The notes: generated by a model not told the origin, from the sequence alone. DNA of 64,000 bases from Embleya scabrispora DSM 41855 (GCF_000372745.1 NZ_KB889680.1:44134-108133), one strand, 5' to 3'. Positions 33,208 through 42,169 are shown, counted from the first letter of the stretch. Translations and numbers: made by a program.

Positions 33208-34457
33208 GCCCGGCCGCCGGACGCCGCGGCCAGCAGTCGTTCGACACCGGTCGCCAGCAGGTCGCCATCGCCGCAGAAGGCGATCCGCAGCAGCCCGTGC
33301 GACCGGGGCGACGCTTCGATGCCGGTCACCCGACACCGCGCGTCGACGGTCGGCCGCAGCGCGAAGCCCCGGCCCGGCGCCACCGCGGTACCGTGCTCGG
33401 CGAGCAACCCGGCCGCGAACACGTCGGCGTCCAGACCCACCGAGGCCAGGTCGAGCAGCGCGTACCAGCCGCCCGGCGGCACCCGTCCCAACAGCCCCGC
33501 CGCCACCAGGCTCGGCAGCGACCGATCCCGGTTCGCGCGCACGCTCTCCCGGTTGCGCAGCGCCGCCTGTGGCACGCCCAGTGCGGCAAGTGCCGCGTAC
33601 TGCACGGGTGTCGGCGGCGCCACGATGCTCGCCTCCTGGACCACGCGCAGCGCGCTCGCCGCCCGTGCGTCCGGGACGGCGATATAGCCGAGTCGGTAGC
33701 CGGTCATCGCGTAACTCTTGGAGAAGCTGAACGCCGAATGCACCAGCCGTTCCCGCTCCGGCACATCGCGCTCCAGCGAGGCCATGGACACGTGCTCGCC
33801 CTCGAACACGAAGTGCTCGTACGCCTCGTCACTGATGATCCGCCAGCCCCGCCGTCGGGCGATGTGCAGCACCGCGCGCAGGAAGGGCTCGTCGAGCACC
33901 ACCCCGGCGGGATTGGCGGGCGAGTTCACCAGGATCAGCCGGGTCCGCTCGCCGCCGGCGTCGGCCAGCGAGTCCGGATCCGGTCGAAAGTCGCGGTCCA
34001 GGGGATAGAACCTGGGCCGCAGCCCGGCCAGCAGGGCCTGCTGGAGGTGGATGGGCCAGTGGATCTCCGGCAGCAGGATCTCGTCGCCGGGTTCGGCCAT
34101 CGACTGCATCAACGCCGCGAGGCCCTGACACGAGCCCGGTGCGACGAACACCCGGTCGGGCCCGGTGTCGTGGCCGTTCTCGCTCGCCAGCTTCGCGGCC
34201 AACGCCTCGCGCAGCTCGGCCATGCCCTCGGCCGAGGTGTACGCGGAGCGCCCCTCGCGAGCCGCCGCGGCCAACGCCTCGATCGCCTCGACCGGTGGCC
34301 CGAACGCCGGTTCGCCCACGTGCAGTCGGATCGGGGCGCGACGGTGGACCAGCTCCCACGCCTGGGCGGAGCGAAACACGTCGTGCAGACACGACGGCGG
34401 GATGGACGCCGCGCGGGAGAGCGCCACAGGCGCGGCGCTCATCTCGAAGGTCGACAT
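33204..34457 (-). CDS. class I/II PLP aminotransferase
   Basis: A 417-aa fold-type-I aminotransferase of the aspartate/aromatic type. Motifs: LHVGEPAFGPP, YTSAEGMAELREAL, NSPANPAGVV with the pyridine-contacting Asn, SDEAYEHFVFEGE with the PLP Asp/Tyr, the PLP Lys in FSFSKSYAMTGYRLGY, and a C-terminal RIAFCGD Arg that would bind the carboxylate. It probably interconverts an amino acid and its 2-keto acid. With the adjoining TDO and methyltransferase genes, tryptophan or kynurenine (or a methylated form) is the natural candidate, by inference. ATG at 34457, with the TDO gene coupled behind it. Confidence 0.88.
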   Translation of the reverse strand: MSTFEMSAAPVALSRAASIPPSCLHDVFRSAQAWELVHRRAPIRLHVGEPAFGPPVEAIEALAAAAREGRSAYTSAEGMAELREALAAKLASENGHDTGPDRVFVAPGSCQGLAALMQSMAEPGDEILLPEIHWPIHLQQALLAGLRPRFYPLDRDFRPDPDSLADAGGERTRLILVNSPANPAGVVLDEPFLRAVLHIARRRGWRIISDEAYEHFVFEGEHVSMASLERDVPERERLVHSAFSFSKSYAMTGYRLGYIAVPDARAASALRVVQEASIVAPPTPVQYAALAALGVPQAALRNRESVRANRDRSLPSLVAAGLLGRVPPGGWYALLDLASVGLDADVFAAGLLAEHGTAVAPGRGFALRPTVDARCRVTGIEASPRSHGLLRIAFCGDGDLLATGVERLLAAASGGRA

Positions 34458-34565
34458 GATGGCTCTCTTTCCGCCGATACGGCTGTGGCTACGGCGATGC
34501 GGGCGAGTTCGTCGGACGTGCCGCCCGGATCGCGCGGGTGCGATCGGGGCGGGCTCGGGAGCGGG

Positions 34566-35447
34566 TCAGGACCTCGGCCGGGGTGCGAACTCGTAGAGGT
34601 GGAAGCTCTGTAGGTCCGCCGACCGGTTGCCGATCACGTTCGTCGACAGCGGTCGGAACCCGTTGAGTTCGAGGTCGCGGCGCACGATCAGCGGCGAGAG
34701 CTTGTGCTCCTCGTCGAACGAGGTGGTCAGGTCGTCGCGGGTGATCTGCAACTCGGCCAGCACCACGGTCCAGTTGTCCTTGGCCATCGCGTGGTCGATG
34801 ACGAACTTGTACCAGTGCCACAGCGCCCGGCGGCGCTTGGCCTCCAGGTCGCGCGACCACTGCGGGACGATGCCCTGCGCGCGATAGGCGTCCACCTCGC
34901 GCCTCGTGGTCAGTACCAGGCCGTCGGCCAGGTGGATCACCTCGGCGGTGGTCACCCGGGCCGCGTCGCGGTCGTCGCAGTACTCCGGGCAGAACTCGTC
35001 GCCGATGATCAACACGCCGTCGTCGACGAGCAGGGTGCGTACATGATCGAGATAGGCGTTCGGCAGGTGGTGGTGCGAGCCCCAGGAGATGACCACGTCC
35101 AGCGGCTCCTTCCATTCCTGGAACGGCCGGTCGAAGACCTCGCCGTTGGGGAAGTCGGCGAGCCGGGAGCGGGCCTGGGCGACCAACCGGGGCTCGATCT
35201 CGTTGGCGATCACGCGGTGTTCCGGCAGGTGGTGGGCCAGCATCGCGGAGACCACGCCGGAGCCGGAGCCGACGTCCATCACCGTCAGCGGGCGGCCCAG
35301 GGTCCGGGCCCGGCGGGCGACCAGGTCCACGATCAGGTGATCGCCGTCGGTGATGTCGGGGTGGCCGTGGCGCATCGTGTCGCCGATGTCGATGTCGGCG
35401 AACTCGGGTCGCCCGTAAACGGTCGTGGTGTCTTCGGTGGTGGTCAC
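34566..35447 (-). CDS. class I SAM-dependent methyltransferase
   Basis: A 293-aa methyltransferase. Motif I is VMDVGSGSGVVSAML, followed by acidic ANEIEPRLV; a further segment VVISWGSHHHLPNAYLDHV precedes the LLVDDGVLIIGDEF strand. The GTG start at 35447 has AGGAGG seven bases upstream, which decides it against the longer frame. It lies between the aminotransferase and SDR genes. Pairs of methyltransferase and aminotransferase make beta-methylated amino acids through the 2-keto acid in other pathways, so that is one option here; the sequence itself does not fix the substrate. Confidence 0.85.
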   Translation of the reverse strand: MTTTEDTTTVYGRPEFADIDIGDTMRHGHPDITDGDHLIVDLVARRARTLGRPLTVMDVGSGSGVVSAMLAHHLPEHRVIANEIEPRLVAQARSRLADFPNGEVFDRPFQEWKEPLDVVISWGSHHHLPNAYLDHVRTLLVDDGVLIIGDEFCPEYCDDRDAARVTTAEVIHLADGLVLTTRREVDAYRAQGIVPQWSRDLEAKRRRALWHWYKFVIDHAMAKDNWTVVLAELQITRDDLTTSFDEEHKLSPLIVRRDLELNGFRPLSTNVIGNRSADLQSFHLYEFAPRPRS

Positions 35448-35562
35448 GGTCGGTCCTCCTGCGCTGTCGGTGAGGTGCGGTCCGTGGTGCGGTGGGTGTC
35501 GGGTGCGCCGGGCTCGGCGCCGCGGGCCGAGCACCGGCCCAGGCGCGCGGTTTCGGCCCGCG

Positions 35563-36363
35563 CTATGCGGTGCGGCCGCCGTCGATCGGCAGCAGGACGC
35601 CGGTTACCCATCCGGATCTCTCGGCGTCCAGGAGCGCGCACACCCAGTGCGCGACCTCGTCCGGCGTACCGAAGCGCCCCATGGGTGTGCCGGCGAGCAG
35701 GCCCGCGCGCAACGCCGCCGTCGCGGGCCCGTCCAGGCCGAGATCGTCGTACATCGGAGTCTCCACCGGTCCGGGCAACACCGCGTTCACTCGCACGTCG
35801 GGTGCCAACTCCCGGGCCAGGGAACGGGTCAGGCTGTTGAGCGCGGCCTTGCTCGCGCCGTACAGGGAGCGCCCCGGCATGGCCAGGGCACCACCCACGG
35901 AGGAGACGTTGACCACGCTGCCGCGGTGCGCGCGCAGCGCGGGCAGGCAGGCCCGGATCAGGGCGACCGGACCGCGCACGTGGGTGTCGAGCATGGCGTC
36001 GAGATCCTCACTCGTGGCACTCTCCAGCGGCGCGAAGCGGGCCACGCCCGCGTTGTTGACCAGACCGTCGATCCGGCCCAGCCGATCGATCGCGGCGCCG
36101 ACGAGGGCATCCGCACCGGCGTCGATACGCACGTCCCAGGGCAGCACGGCGACGCCGGCCTGCTCGCCGACGGCCCGCCGAACCAGTGCCGCGGTCTCCT
36201 CCAACGCCTCCACACGCCGGCCCACGAGAGCGACCGACGCCCCGGCACACGCGGCCCGCACCGCGACTGCGGCGCCGATGCCGGAGCCGGCACCCGTGAC
36301 GAGGATCGCCCTGCCCGCCAGCGCCTTCGAGATTTCCCACGCGGCCGAATCCACAGTGCCCAT
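35563..36363 (-). CDS. short-chain dehydrogenase/reductase
   Basis: About 266 aa from the ATG at 36363, a classical SDR: cofactor loop VTGAGSGIGAAVAV, LVNNAGVARF, catalytic Ser in NVSSVGG, YGASKAALN with the Tyr and Lys, and the PGPVETPMYDD loop. The arrangement of RR after the second strand (VGRRVEAL) favours NADP(H). The frame stays open to an ATG at 36468, which would add a Thr/Pro-rich tail encoded by 9-bp repeats; that part has about random third positions, unlike the core, so I prefer 36363, although no clear ribosome site precedes either start. First gene of the cassette leading to TDO; TAG stop at 35563. Confidence 0.85.
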   Translation of the reverse strand: MGTVDSAAWEISKALAGRAILVTGAGSGIGAAVAVRAACAGASVALVGRRVEALEETAALVRRAVGEQAGVAVLPWDVRIDAGADALVGAAIDRLGRIDGLVNNAGVARFAPLESATSEDLDAMLDTHVRGPVALIRACLPALRAHRGSVVNVSSVGGALAMPGRSLYGASKAALNSLTRSLARELAPDVRVNAVLPGPVETPMYDDLGLDGPATAALRAGLLAGTPMGRFGTPDEVAHWVCALLDAERSGWVTGVLLPIDGGRTA

Positions 36364-36370
36364 CCACGGT

Positions 36371-36442
36371 GTCGTAGGTGTCATGGGTGTCACGGGTGTC
36401 GTCGCAGTCATTGGAGTCGTAGGAGTCGTAGGAGTCGCATCC
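36371..36442. repeat. eight tandem 9-bp repeats upstream of the SDR gene
   Basis: Eight head-to-tail 9-mers, each beginning GTC, with consensus GTCRTRGGW (for example GTCGTAGGA twice in a row at 36416-36433). They lie in the divergent promoter region between the SDR and A-PCP genes. If translated with the SDR they would give a Thr-Pro repeat; codon-position composition argues that they are non-coding. A repeat array for a regulator is possible. Confidence 0.7.
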
Positions 36443-36575
36443 ACTCCACCTGTCCACAGTGCCGTCATGTTTGCCGGTGAAATGCCGCGGTGCCATGATT
36501 CTTTCCCGGATGTTTCCCGCCGGGCGAAACCTTCTTCCGACCGTCCCGACTACCTTCCGAATTCCTTCGCCGGCA

Positions 36576-36604
36576 TTGACCGGACACCGCATCCGGTCGA
36601 TTGT
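36576..36604 (+). promoter_or_regulatory. candidate promoter of the A-PCP/P450/DABA operon
   Basis: TTGACC (36576-36581) and GATTGT (36599-36604) with a 17-base spacer, about 50 bases before the ATG at 36656. The -35 box is good, the -10 box weak. By eye only. Confidence 0.4.
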
Positions 36605-36655
36605 CGAAAAGCCATTCCTTTGGCTGTTCGGCGAGGCGGAGCGGAGCGGAAGGCG

Positions 36656-38488
36656 ATGACAACGACGAATACGACGGTGTCCCGGGCGAGCGCGATCGAG
36701 CGCGAATCGGTCGTACTGCACGAGCTGGTCGAGGATCAGGCACTGCGCGACCCGCACGCGACCGCGGTCGTCTCGATCGAGGGGGACACCCTCACCTACG
36801 GCGAACTCCTGACTCGCGCACGCGACCTGACGACGCGTCTGCGCGCGGCCGGGGTAGGACACGAGGATCGCGTCGCGGTGACCGTGCCGCGCTCTCCGAC
36901 GGCGATCGTGGCCTTCCTGGGCGTCCTGGGCGCGGGTGCCGCGTACGTACCGATCGACCCGGACTTCCCCCTGGAGCGACAACGCTTCATGGTGCGCGAC
37001 TGCCGGGTGGCCGCCGTGGTCGCCGAGCGCGGTGGCATACCCGACTTCGTGGACGGCGGTGTCCCGGTGTTGTTCGCCGACGCCGAGGCCGACGCCGACC
37101 CCGCCGGAAGCGATCCGCTCGCGGAACTCGCGGCCGGCCGCGTGGCGTCCGACCAGGCCGCCTACGTGATCTACACCTCCGGCTCCACCGGCGTGCCCAA
37201 GGGCGTCGTGGTCGAACACGCCGCAGTGGTGGCGCTCGTGCTGGACGACGAGCGCATCGCGGTGCGGCCCGGCCAGTCGGTGGCCCAATACGCCCCGATG
37301 GCCTTCGACGCCTCGACGTTCGAAATCTGGGCGGCGCTGTGCCGAGGCGGCCGGGTGGAGATCCTGCGCGGCGGTCCCGTCGCGGTCGAGGACCTGTCCG
37401 CCGAGCTCGCCAAACGGCGCCCGGACTGGCTCTTCCTGACCACGGGACTGTTCCACGTCCTGGCCGACCACGCGCCGCACGCGCTGGAACCGGTCGGCAC
37501 GCTGATCACCGGGGGCGACGTGCTCTCCCCGCAGCATGTGCGAACGGCCGCCGCGGTAGCCGGACTTCGGGTACTGGCGGCCTACGGCCCCACGGAGGCC
37601 ACCACGTTCGCGTCGTTGCACGCCGTCGATCCGGACGAGCCGTGCGACCGGGTGCCGATCGGTACCCCGCTGCGCGGCCGCACGATGTACGTCCTCGACG
37701 AGGACCTGCGCGAGGTCGCGCCCGGCGAGAGCGGCGAGTTGTACCTCGGCGGTGCCGGGGTCGCGCGAGGCTATCTGCGGCGTTCCGCGCTCACCGCGGA
37801 GCGTTTCCTGCCCGACCCCTTCGCAGCCGGCCGAGCCGGTCGGATGTATCGCACCGGCGACCTGGCACGGCGCCGCCCGGACGGCGCCTTCGAGTTCCAC
37901 GGTCGCACCGATCGCCAGGTCAAGATCCGCGGCTTCCGGATCGAACCGGGCGAGATCGAGGCCGTGCTCAACGCCCGCCCCGAGGTGGCCGAGGCCGTGG
38001 TCGCGGTGTTCGGCACCGAGGCGGACGACAGGCGGCTGGTCGGCTACGCGGTGGCGGCCGGCGACGCCCGGGTGACCCCCTCGACGATGCGCACGTGGCT
38101 GCGCGAGCGGCTGCCCGCGCACATGGTGCCGGGCACGTGCCTGGTCCTGGAGGAGATGCCGCACGACCCCAACGGCAAGCCGGATCGCGGCGCGTTGACC
38201 GCTCCGTGGTCCAGCCGGGGCCGACTCGGCGACCTGCCCGAATACCGGGCACCGCAGAGCGAGGCCCAGTCACTGATGGCCGACGTCTGGGCCGAGGTGC
38301 TCGGCCTGGACCGGGTCGGCGTCGACGACAACTTCTACGAACTCGGCGGCGACTCCATCCTCAGCGTGGACACCATCGAGCGGCTGCGCCTGCTGGGGAT
38401 CCACTGCTCGGCCGGGGCGTTCTTCCGACACCAGACGATCGCCGAACTGGCCGAGGCGACCGGCGGCGAGCGAAACGGCGCGAGCTGA
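36656..38488 (+). CDS. NRPS A-PCP didomain (Val/Ile-like code)
   Basis: A 610-aa initiation-type protein with A (about 20-525) and PCP (about 535-600) but no C domain. Intact core motifs: YTSGSTGVPKG (about 171-181), [29 protein letters not shown], and NGKPDR with the core-10 Lys. The hand-read code D-A-F-F-I-G-A-T-F-K lies between published Val (DAFWIGGTFK) and Ile (DAFFYGITFK) codes. The PCP has LGGDSI (Ser about 567). Its stop overlaps the start of the next P450 gene (TGATG). An A-PCP plus P450 pair is the known layout for beta-hydroxylation of a carrier-bound amino acid, so a beta-hydroxylated branched-chain residue is suggested. ATG at 36656, with GGAG about ten bases upstream. Confidence 0.9.
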   Translation: MTTTNTTVSRASAIERESVVLHELVEDQALRDPHATAVVSIEGDTLTYGELLTRARDLTTRLRAAGVGHEDRVAVTVPRSPTAIVAFLGVLGAGAAYVPIDPDFPLERQRFMVRDCRVAAVVAERGGIPDFVDGGVPVLFADAEADADPAGSDPLAELAAGRVASDQAAYVIYTSGSTGVPKGVVVEHAAVVALVLDDERIAVRPGQSVAQYAPMAFDASTFEIWAALCRGGRVEILRGGPVAVEDLSAELAKRRPDWLFLTTGLFHVLADHAPHALEPVGTLITGGDVLSPQHVRTAAAVAGLRVLAAYGPTEATTFASLHAVDPDEPCDRVPIGTPLRGRTMYVLDEDLREVAPGESGELYLGGAGVARGYLRRSALTAERFLPDPFAAGRAGRMYRTGDLARRRPDGAFEFHGRTDRQVKIRGFRIEPGEIEAVLNARPEVAEAVVAVFGTEADDRRLVGYAVAAGDARVTPSTMRTWLRERLPAHMVPGTCLVLEEMPHDPNGKPDRGALTAPWSSRGRLGDLPEYRAPQSEAQSLMADVWAEVLGLDRVGVDDNFYELGGDSILSVDTIERLRLLGIHCSAGAFFRHQTIAELAEATGGERNGAS

Positions 38489-39738
38489 TGGAGATCACCG
38501 CACCGCCGGCCGGCCCGCCCGTGCGCTACGACGACGTCGACGTCACCGACCCCGGCGTCTACGAGGAATGCCAACACGCCAGGTGGCGGGCGATGCGCGC
38601 GGACACGGCGATCACCAGGCACACCGAGCCCGCCACGGGAGAGGTCTTCTGGGGCTTCCCCCGGTACGCCGAATGCGACCGCATCGTCAAGGACCACCGG
38701 GTCTTCGGCTCCGAGGACGGCACGATCCTGGCCTCCGTCGGCGTCGGTGACAGTGCCGGCGGCCGGACCATCACACTGATGGACCCACCACTGCACGGCG
38801 ACATCCGCCGACCCACCATGCGCACGCTCGGCCACTCGGTCGTGCGCAAACGCGCCGCGGGCATCCGCGAGCGGGTGCGTACCCTGGCGCAACCCTGCCT
38901 GGCCGGCGGCGAACACGATTTCGCGAAGCTGATGCGACTGCTCCCGATGGTCGTGATCGGCGAACTCATGGGCATCCCCGACGAATACTGGGAGACCATC
39001 GCCCACTACACCACCGCGAGCATCGCCCCCGACGATCCCGAATACGTCAGCGGCGAAAGCACCCACCAGACACTGCGCCGAGCCCACCACGAACTCTTCG
39101 CCTGCTTCGCCCGGATCATCGACGCGAAGCGGGCCCACCCGGGCGAGGACCTGGTCAGCGCGCTGATCACGCTGGAGACCGAGGGCGCCCCGCTGGACGA
39201 TCTGCGGGTGGCGCTGAACTGCTACAGCTTCCTGCTCGGCGCCAACTCCACCACGCCGCACGTCGCCTCGCACACCCTGCTCGCGCTCGCCGAACGGCCA
39301 CACCTGTGGGACGCCGCGCTGGCCGACCCGAGCAGCACCACACTTCTGGTTGAGGAGGGCGCGCGCTGGACGACGCCGACGAACCACCTGGTGCGGCGGG
39401 TCAGGGAGGACACCGAGATCGCCGGCACCACGCTGCGCAAGGGCGACTGGGTGTGTGCGTGGGTGGCCTCGGCGAACCGGGACGAGAGCGTGTTCCCCGA
39501 TCCCTACACCTTCGATCCGACCCGATCCCCCAACCCGCACCTGGCCTTCGGCGGCGGACCGCACTACTGCATCGGCGCACCGTCGAGCCGGATGGCACTC
39601 GGGATGCTCTTCGACGAACTCGGCAGTGCCCTGGAAGGCGTCGAACCGGCCGGCCCGATCACCCACCTGCGCTCCAACTGGATCAACGGGATCACGTCCA
39701 TGCCGATGCGATTCCACCGCCGCCGGAGCAGCCGGTGA
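38488..39738 (+). CDS. cytochrome P450, probable carrier-bound amino acid hydroxylase
   Basis: A 416-aa P450 with heme loop FGGGPHYCIGAPSS (Cys about 361). The ExxR helix is not in the usual ESLR form: the region reads LLVEEGARWTTPTNHLVRR, where EGAR fits ExxR. The I-helix FLLGANSTTPH has Ser in place of the acid of the acid-alcohol pair, as in its paralogue at 16944, which has Thr there. Translational coupling to the A-PCP gene (TGATG) strongly suggests that it acts on the amino acid loaded on that PCP, as for NovH/NovI-type pairs; this is inference. Its stop overlaps the GTG of the PLP-enzyme gene. Confidence 0.9.
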   Translation: MEITAPPAGPPVRYDDVDVTDPGVYEECQHARWRAMRADTAITRHTEPATGEVFWGFPRYAECDRIVKDHRVFGSEDGTILASVGVGDSAGGRTITLMDPPLHGDIRRPTMRTLGHSVVRKRAAGIRERVRTLAQPCLAGGEHDFAKLMRLLPMVVIGELMGIPDEYWETIAHYTTASIAPDDPEYVSGESTHQTLRRAHHELFACFARIIDAKRAHPGEDLVSALITLETEGAPLDDLRVALNCYSFLLGANSTTPHVASHTLLALAERPHLWDAALADPSSTTLLVEEGARWTTPTNHLVRRVREDTEIAGTTLRKGDWVCAWVASANRDESVFPDPYTFDPTRSPNPHLAFGGGPHYCIGAPSSRMALGMLFDELGSALEGVEPAGPITHLRSNWINGITSMPMRFHRRRSSR

Positions 39739-40940
39739 ACGAGCGGGCGGTGAACGAGCCGGCGACGAACGGGCGTGCGACGAACGGGCGCGCGACGGAC
39801 GGGAAGGCGACGGACGGGAAGGCGATGAACGAGCGGACCACGACCGGGCAGGCGGCGAACGGGCGGGCCGTGAACGGGCAGGCCGCGAGCTGCCGGACGC
39901 AGGCCGTCGGTGACGCGGTGGCCGCCACCGAGATGCCCCGCCTGGTCAGGCTCGACCACAACCTCTACGCGGCCTGCTTCACCGTGATGAAGCTGCTTCC
40001 GGCCCGCTACATCCTCGACACCGCCATCCGACGCGGCGAACTGCGCCCGGGAATGACCGTGGTGGAGACCAGTTCGGGCACGTTCGGACTGGGCCTGGCG
40101 ATGGTGACCGCGCTGCGCGGATACCCCCTGGTCCTGGTCAGCGACCCGGTCCTGGACGCACCGCTGAAGGCCAGGCTGGAGAACCTGGGCGCACGCGTGG
40201 AGATCGTCACCGAACCCGCGGCCGTCGGCGGACACCAACGCGCCCGCCTCGACCGGCTCGACACGATCCGCAAGGAATGCGAACCCGCCTTCGTGCCCTC
40301 CCAATACGACAACCCGCTCAACCCCGCCGCCTACGCGAGTGTCGCCGAGCTGGTCCGCCGGCGGATCGGTCCGGTGGACACCCTGGTGGGTTGCGTCGGT
40401 TCCGGCGGCTCGATGTGCGGCACCGCGCAAGGTCTGCGCCGGCACCGTCCGCGGACCCGCGCGGTGGCCGTGGACACCCACCACAGCGTGCTGTTCGGAC
40501 TGCCGGACGGCCCCAGGACACTGCGCGGGCTGGGCAACAGCCTGATGCCGGCCAACGTCGAACACGACACCTTCGACGACGTGCACTGGCTCGGCGCCGC
40601 CGAGGCGTTCGGCGCCACCGACCGGCTGCACCGCGAACACGCCCTGTTCATGGGCCCGACCAGCGGCGCGGCCTTCCTGGTGGCCCGGTGGGAGGCCCGA
40701 CGCCACCCCGACCGCACCGTGCTGGCCCTGTTCGCCGACGAGGGACACCGCTACCAGTCCACCTCGGGCGATCCGAACTGGCGGCGCGCACACGGGCTGC
40801 ACCTGCCCGCGCTGCCCACCGAACCGCACACCGTCAGCGACCCCGGCCAAGTGCGCGGCCACTGGGACCACATGGTGTGGGACCGGCGCCCCACACCCGA
40901 GTTCGCCCGATTTGCCGACGAGCGGACGCGTGCCCGATGA
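39735..40940 (+). CDS. fold-type-II PLP enzyme, cysteine-synthase/SbnA-like
   Basis: A 401-aa PLP enzyme. The first 50 residues are a repeat tail (see the repeat at 39738). The catalytic core begins near residue 60: PLP Lys in FTVMKLLPARY (about 86, where SVKDR is usual), phosphate/substrate loop ETSSGTFGLGLA, PSQYDNPLNPAAY, the PLP phosphate loop GCVGSGGSMCGTA, and C-terminal MGPTSGAAF. The family performs beta-replacement on O-acetyl or O-phospho amino acids. With the threonine-kinase-like enzyme at 21600 and the lyase at 42166, a plausible job is replacing phosphate of O-phosphothreonine by an amine donor such as aspartate, toward 2,3-diaminobutyrate. GTG at 39735 overlaps the P450 stop; ATG and GTG codons inside the repeat are alternatives. 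Confidence 0.82.
   Translation: MNERAVNEPATNGRATNGRATDGKATDGKAMNERTTTGQAANGRAVNGQAASCRTQAVGDAVAATEMPRLVRLDHNLYAACFTVMKLLPARYILDTAIRRGELRPGMTVVETSSGTFGLGLAMVTALRGYPLVLVSDPVLDAPLKARLENLGARVEIVTEPAAVGGHQRARLDRLDTIRKECEPAFVPSQYDNPLNPAAYASVAELVRRRIGPVDTLVGCVGSGGSMCGTAQGLRRHRPRTRAVAVDTHHSVLFGLPDGPRTLRGLGNSLMPANVEHDTFDDVHWLGAAEAFGATDRLHREHALFMGPTSGAAFLVARWEARRHPDRTVLALFADEGHRYQSTSGDPNWRRAHGLHLPALPTEPHTVSDPGQVRGHWDHMVWDRRPTPEFARFADERTRAR
39738..39887 (+). repeat. ten tandem 15-bp repeats at the 5' end of a gene
   Basis: Ten copies of a 15-base unit with consensus AACGGGCGGGCGACG, encoding the pentapeptide (N/D)(G/E)(R/K/Q)A(T/V/M/A). They form an extra N-terminal tail on the PLP enzyme that family members of usual length lack. 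A minisatellite of this kind can change copy number by slippage without frameshift. Confidence 0.85.
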
Positions 40941-42169
40941 CCGCGACCCTGCTCCTGGTGGAGAGCAACACCACCGGCAACGGACGAGCGCTGGTACGGG
41001 CCGCCCGCCGCGCGGGCCTGCGGCCGGTGCTGCTGTGCGCCCGCCCGGACCACTACGACTACGTCCGCGCGGACGACGTCCCCGTCGTGGTCACCGACAC
41101 CGGCTCACCGGACGCGCTGTTGCGGGCCGTGCGCCGGCTCCGCGACCCGGTGGTGGGCGTGGCGAGCACCTCCGACCACTACATCGAGGCGGCCGCCACG
41201 CTCGCCGGCCGGCTCGGCCTGCCCGGACCCGACCCGCGGGCGGTCGCGATGTGCCGGGACAAGGGCCGCCAGCGCCGCGCCCTGACGGCGGCCGGGGTGG
41301 CCGTGCCCAGGAGCGTCACCGTCACCGACCTCGCGCACGTCGGCGCCGCTCGGCGCCAGCTGGGTCCGGGAGCGTTCCTGGTCAAACCGGTCACCGGAAG
41401 CGGGAGCGTGGGGGTACGACTGTGCGCCGACGCGGACGAGGCGCGCCGACACGCGGGCCCGCTCCTGGCCGAGGCGGTCAACGAACGCGGACTCGTGGTG
41501 CCGACCGGCGTGTTGTTTCAGGAGTACGTGCCCGGCCCGGAGTTCTCCGTCGAGTCGATCGGCGGCCGGGTGGTGGGCGTCACCGCCAAGCACCTGGGCG
41601 ACCTGCCGCGTTTCGTGGAGACCGGACACGACTTCCCGGCCGTCGCCGACCCCGACCTGCTCGACGCGCTGCGGGCCGCGGCCGTGGCGGCCGTGGCGGC
41701 CCTGGGGCTGGCCGGTCGGCCGGCGCATGTCGAACTGCGGGTGGGACCGAGCGGACCGGTGGTGATCGAGGTCAACCCGCGCCTCGCGGGCGGTCACATT
41801 CCCGAACTCGTGCTCGCGGCCCGGGGCGTGGACCTGATCGACGGCCTGTTGGCCGCGGCCCTGGGCCGCCCGGTGCCGCCGCGTCCGGCGTCGGTCGCGG
41901 GCGCGGCGGCCGTACGCTTCCTCCTCGCGCCCGCGAGCGGTGTCCTCACCGGCGTCGACGGGACCGCGGACGCGGCTCGGCTGCCCGGCGTGCGACGAGT
42001 CGAGATCGGCGTGGCGGCGGGCACCCCGATGAGGCGGCACGGCGACTTCCGGGACCGGATCGGCTCGGTACTGACCACTGCCCGGGACACGGCGACGGCC
42101 GCGGCCGCGGCCGACCGGGCGCTGCGCACGCTCACCGTGCGCACGACCGCACCGGGGAGGACGGGGTGA
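40937..42169 (+). CDS. ATP-grasp ligase
   Basis: A 410-aa ATP-grasp protein: N-terminal Rossmann-like domain (LLLVESNTTGNGRALVRAAR), central CRDKGRQRRALTAAGV and FLVKPVTGSGSVGV (ATP-contacting Lys and loop), VLFQEYVPGPEFSVESI, and the metal-binding VIEVNPRLAGGHIPELV. Family members join a carboxylate, activated as acyl phosphate, to an amine or another nucleophile. Lying between the PLP enzyme and the argininosuccinate-lyase-like enzyme, with 4-base overlaps on both sides, it could build an amide or dipeptide, or attach aspartate to a carboxylate for later fumarate elimination. ATG at 40937. Confidence 0.88.
   Translation: MTATLLLVESNTTGNGRALVRAARRAGLRPVLLCARPDHYDYVRADDVPVVVTDTGSPDALLRAVRRLRDPVVGVASTSDHYIEAAATLAGRLGLPGPDPRAVAMCRDKGRQRRALTAAGVAVPRSVTVTDLAHVGAARRQLGPGAFLVKPVTGSGSVGVRLCADADEARRHAGPLLAEAVNERGLVVPTGVLFQEYVPGPEFSVESIGGRVVGVTAKHLGDLPRFVETGHDFPAVADPDLLDALRAAAVAAVAALGLAGRPAHVELRVGPSGPVVIEVNPRLAGGHIPELVLAARGVDLIDGLLAAALGRPVPPRPASVAGAAAVRFLLAPASGVLTGVDGTADAARLPGVRRVEIGVAAGTPMRRHGDFRDRIGSVLTTARDTATAAAAADRALRTLTVRTTAPGRTG

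Noticed and set aside
39738..39887. CRISPR-like array from the ten regular repeats
   Set aside because: Units are 15 bp, adjacent without spacers and translated as part of a protein; no cas genes are present.
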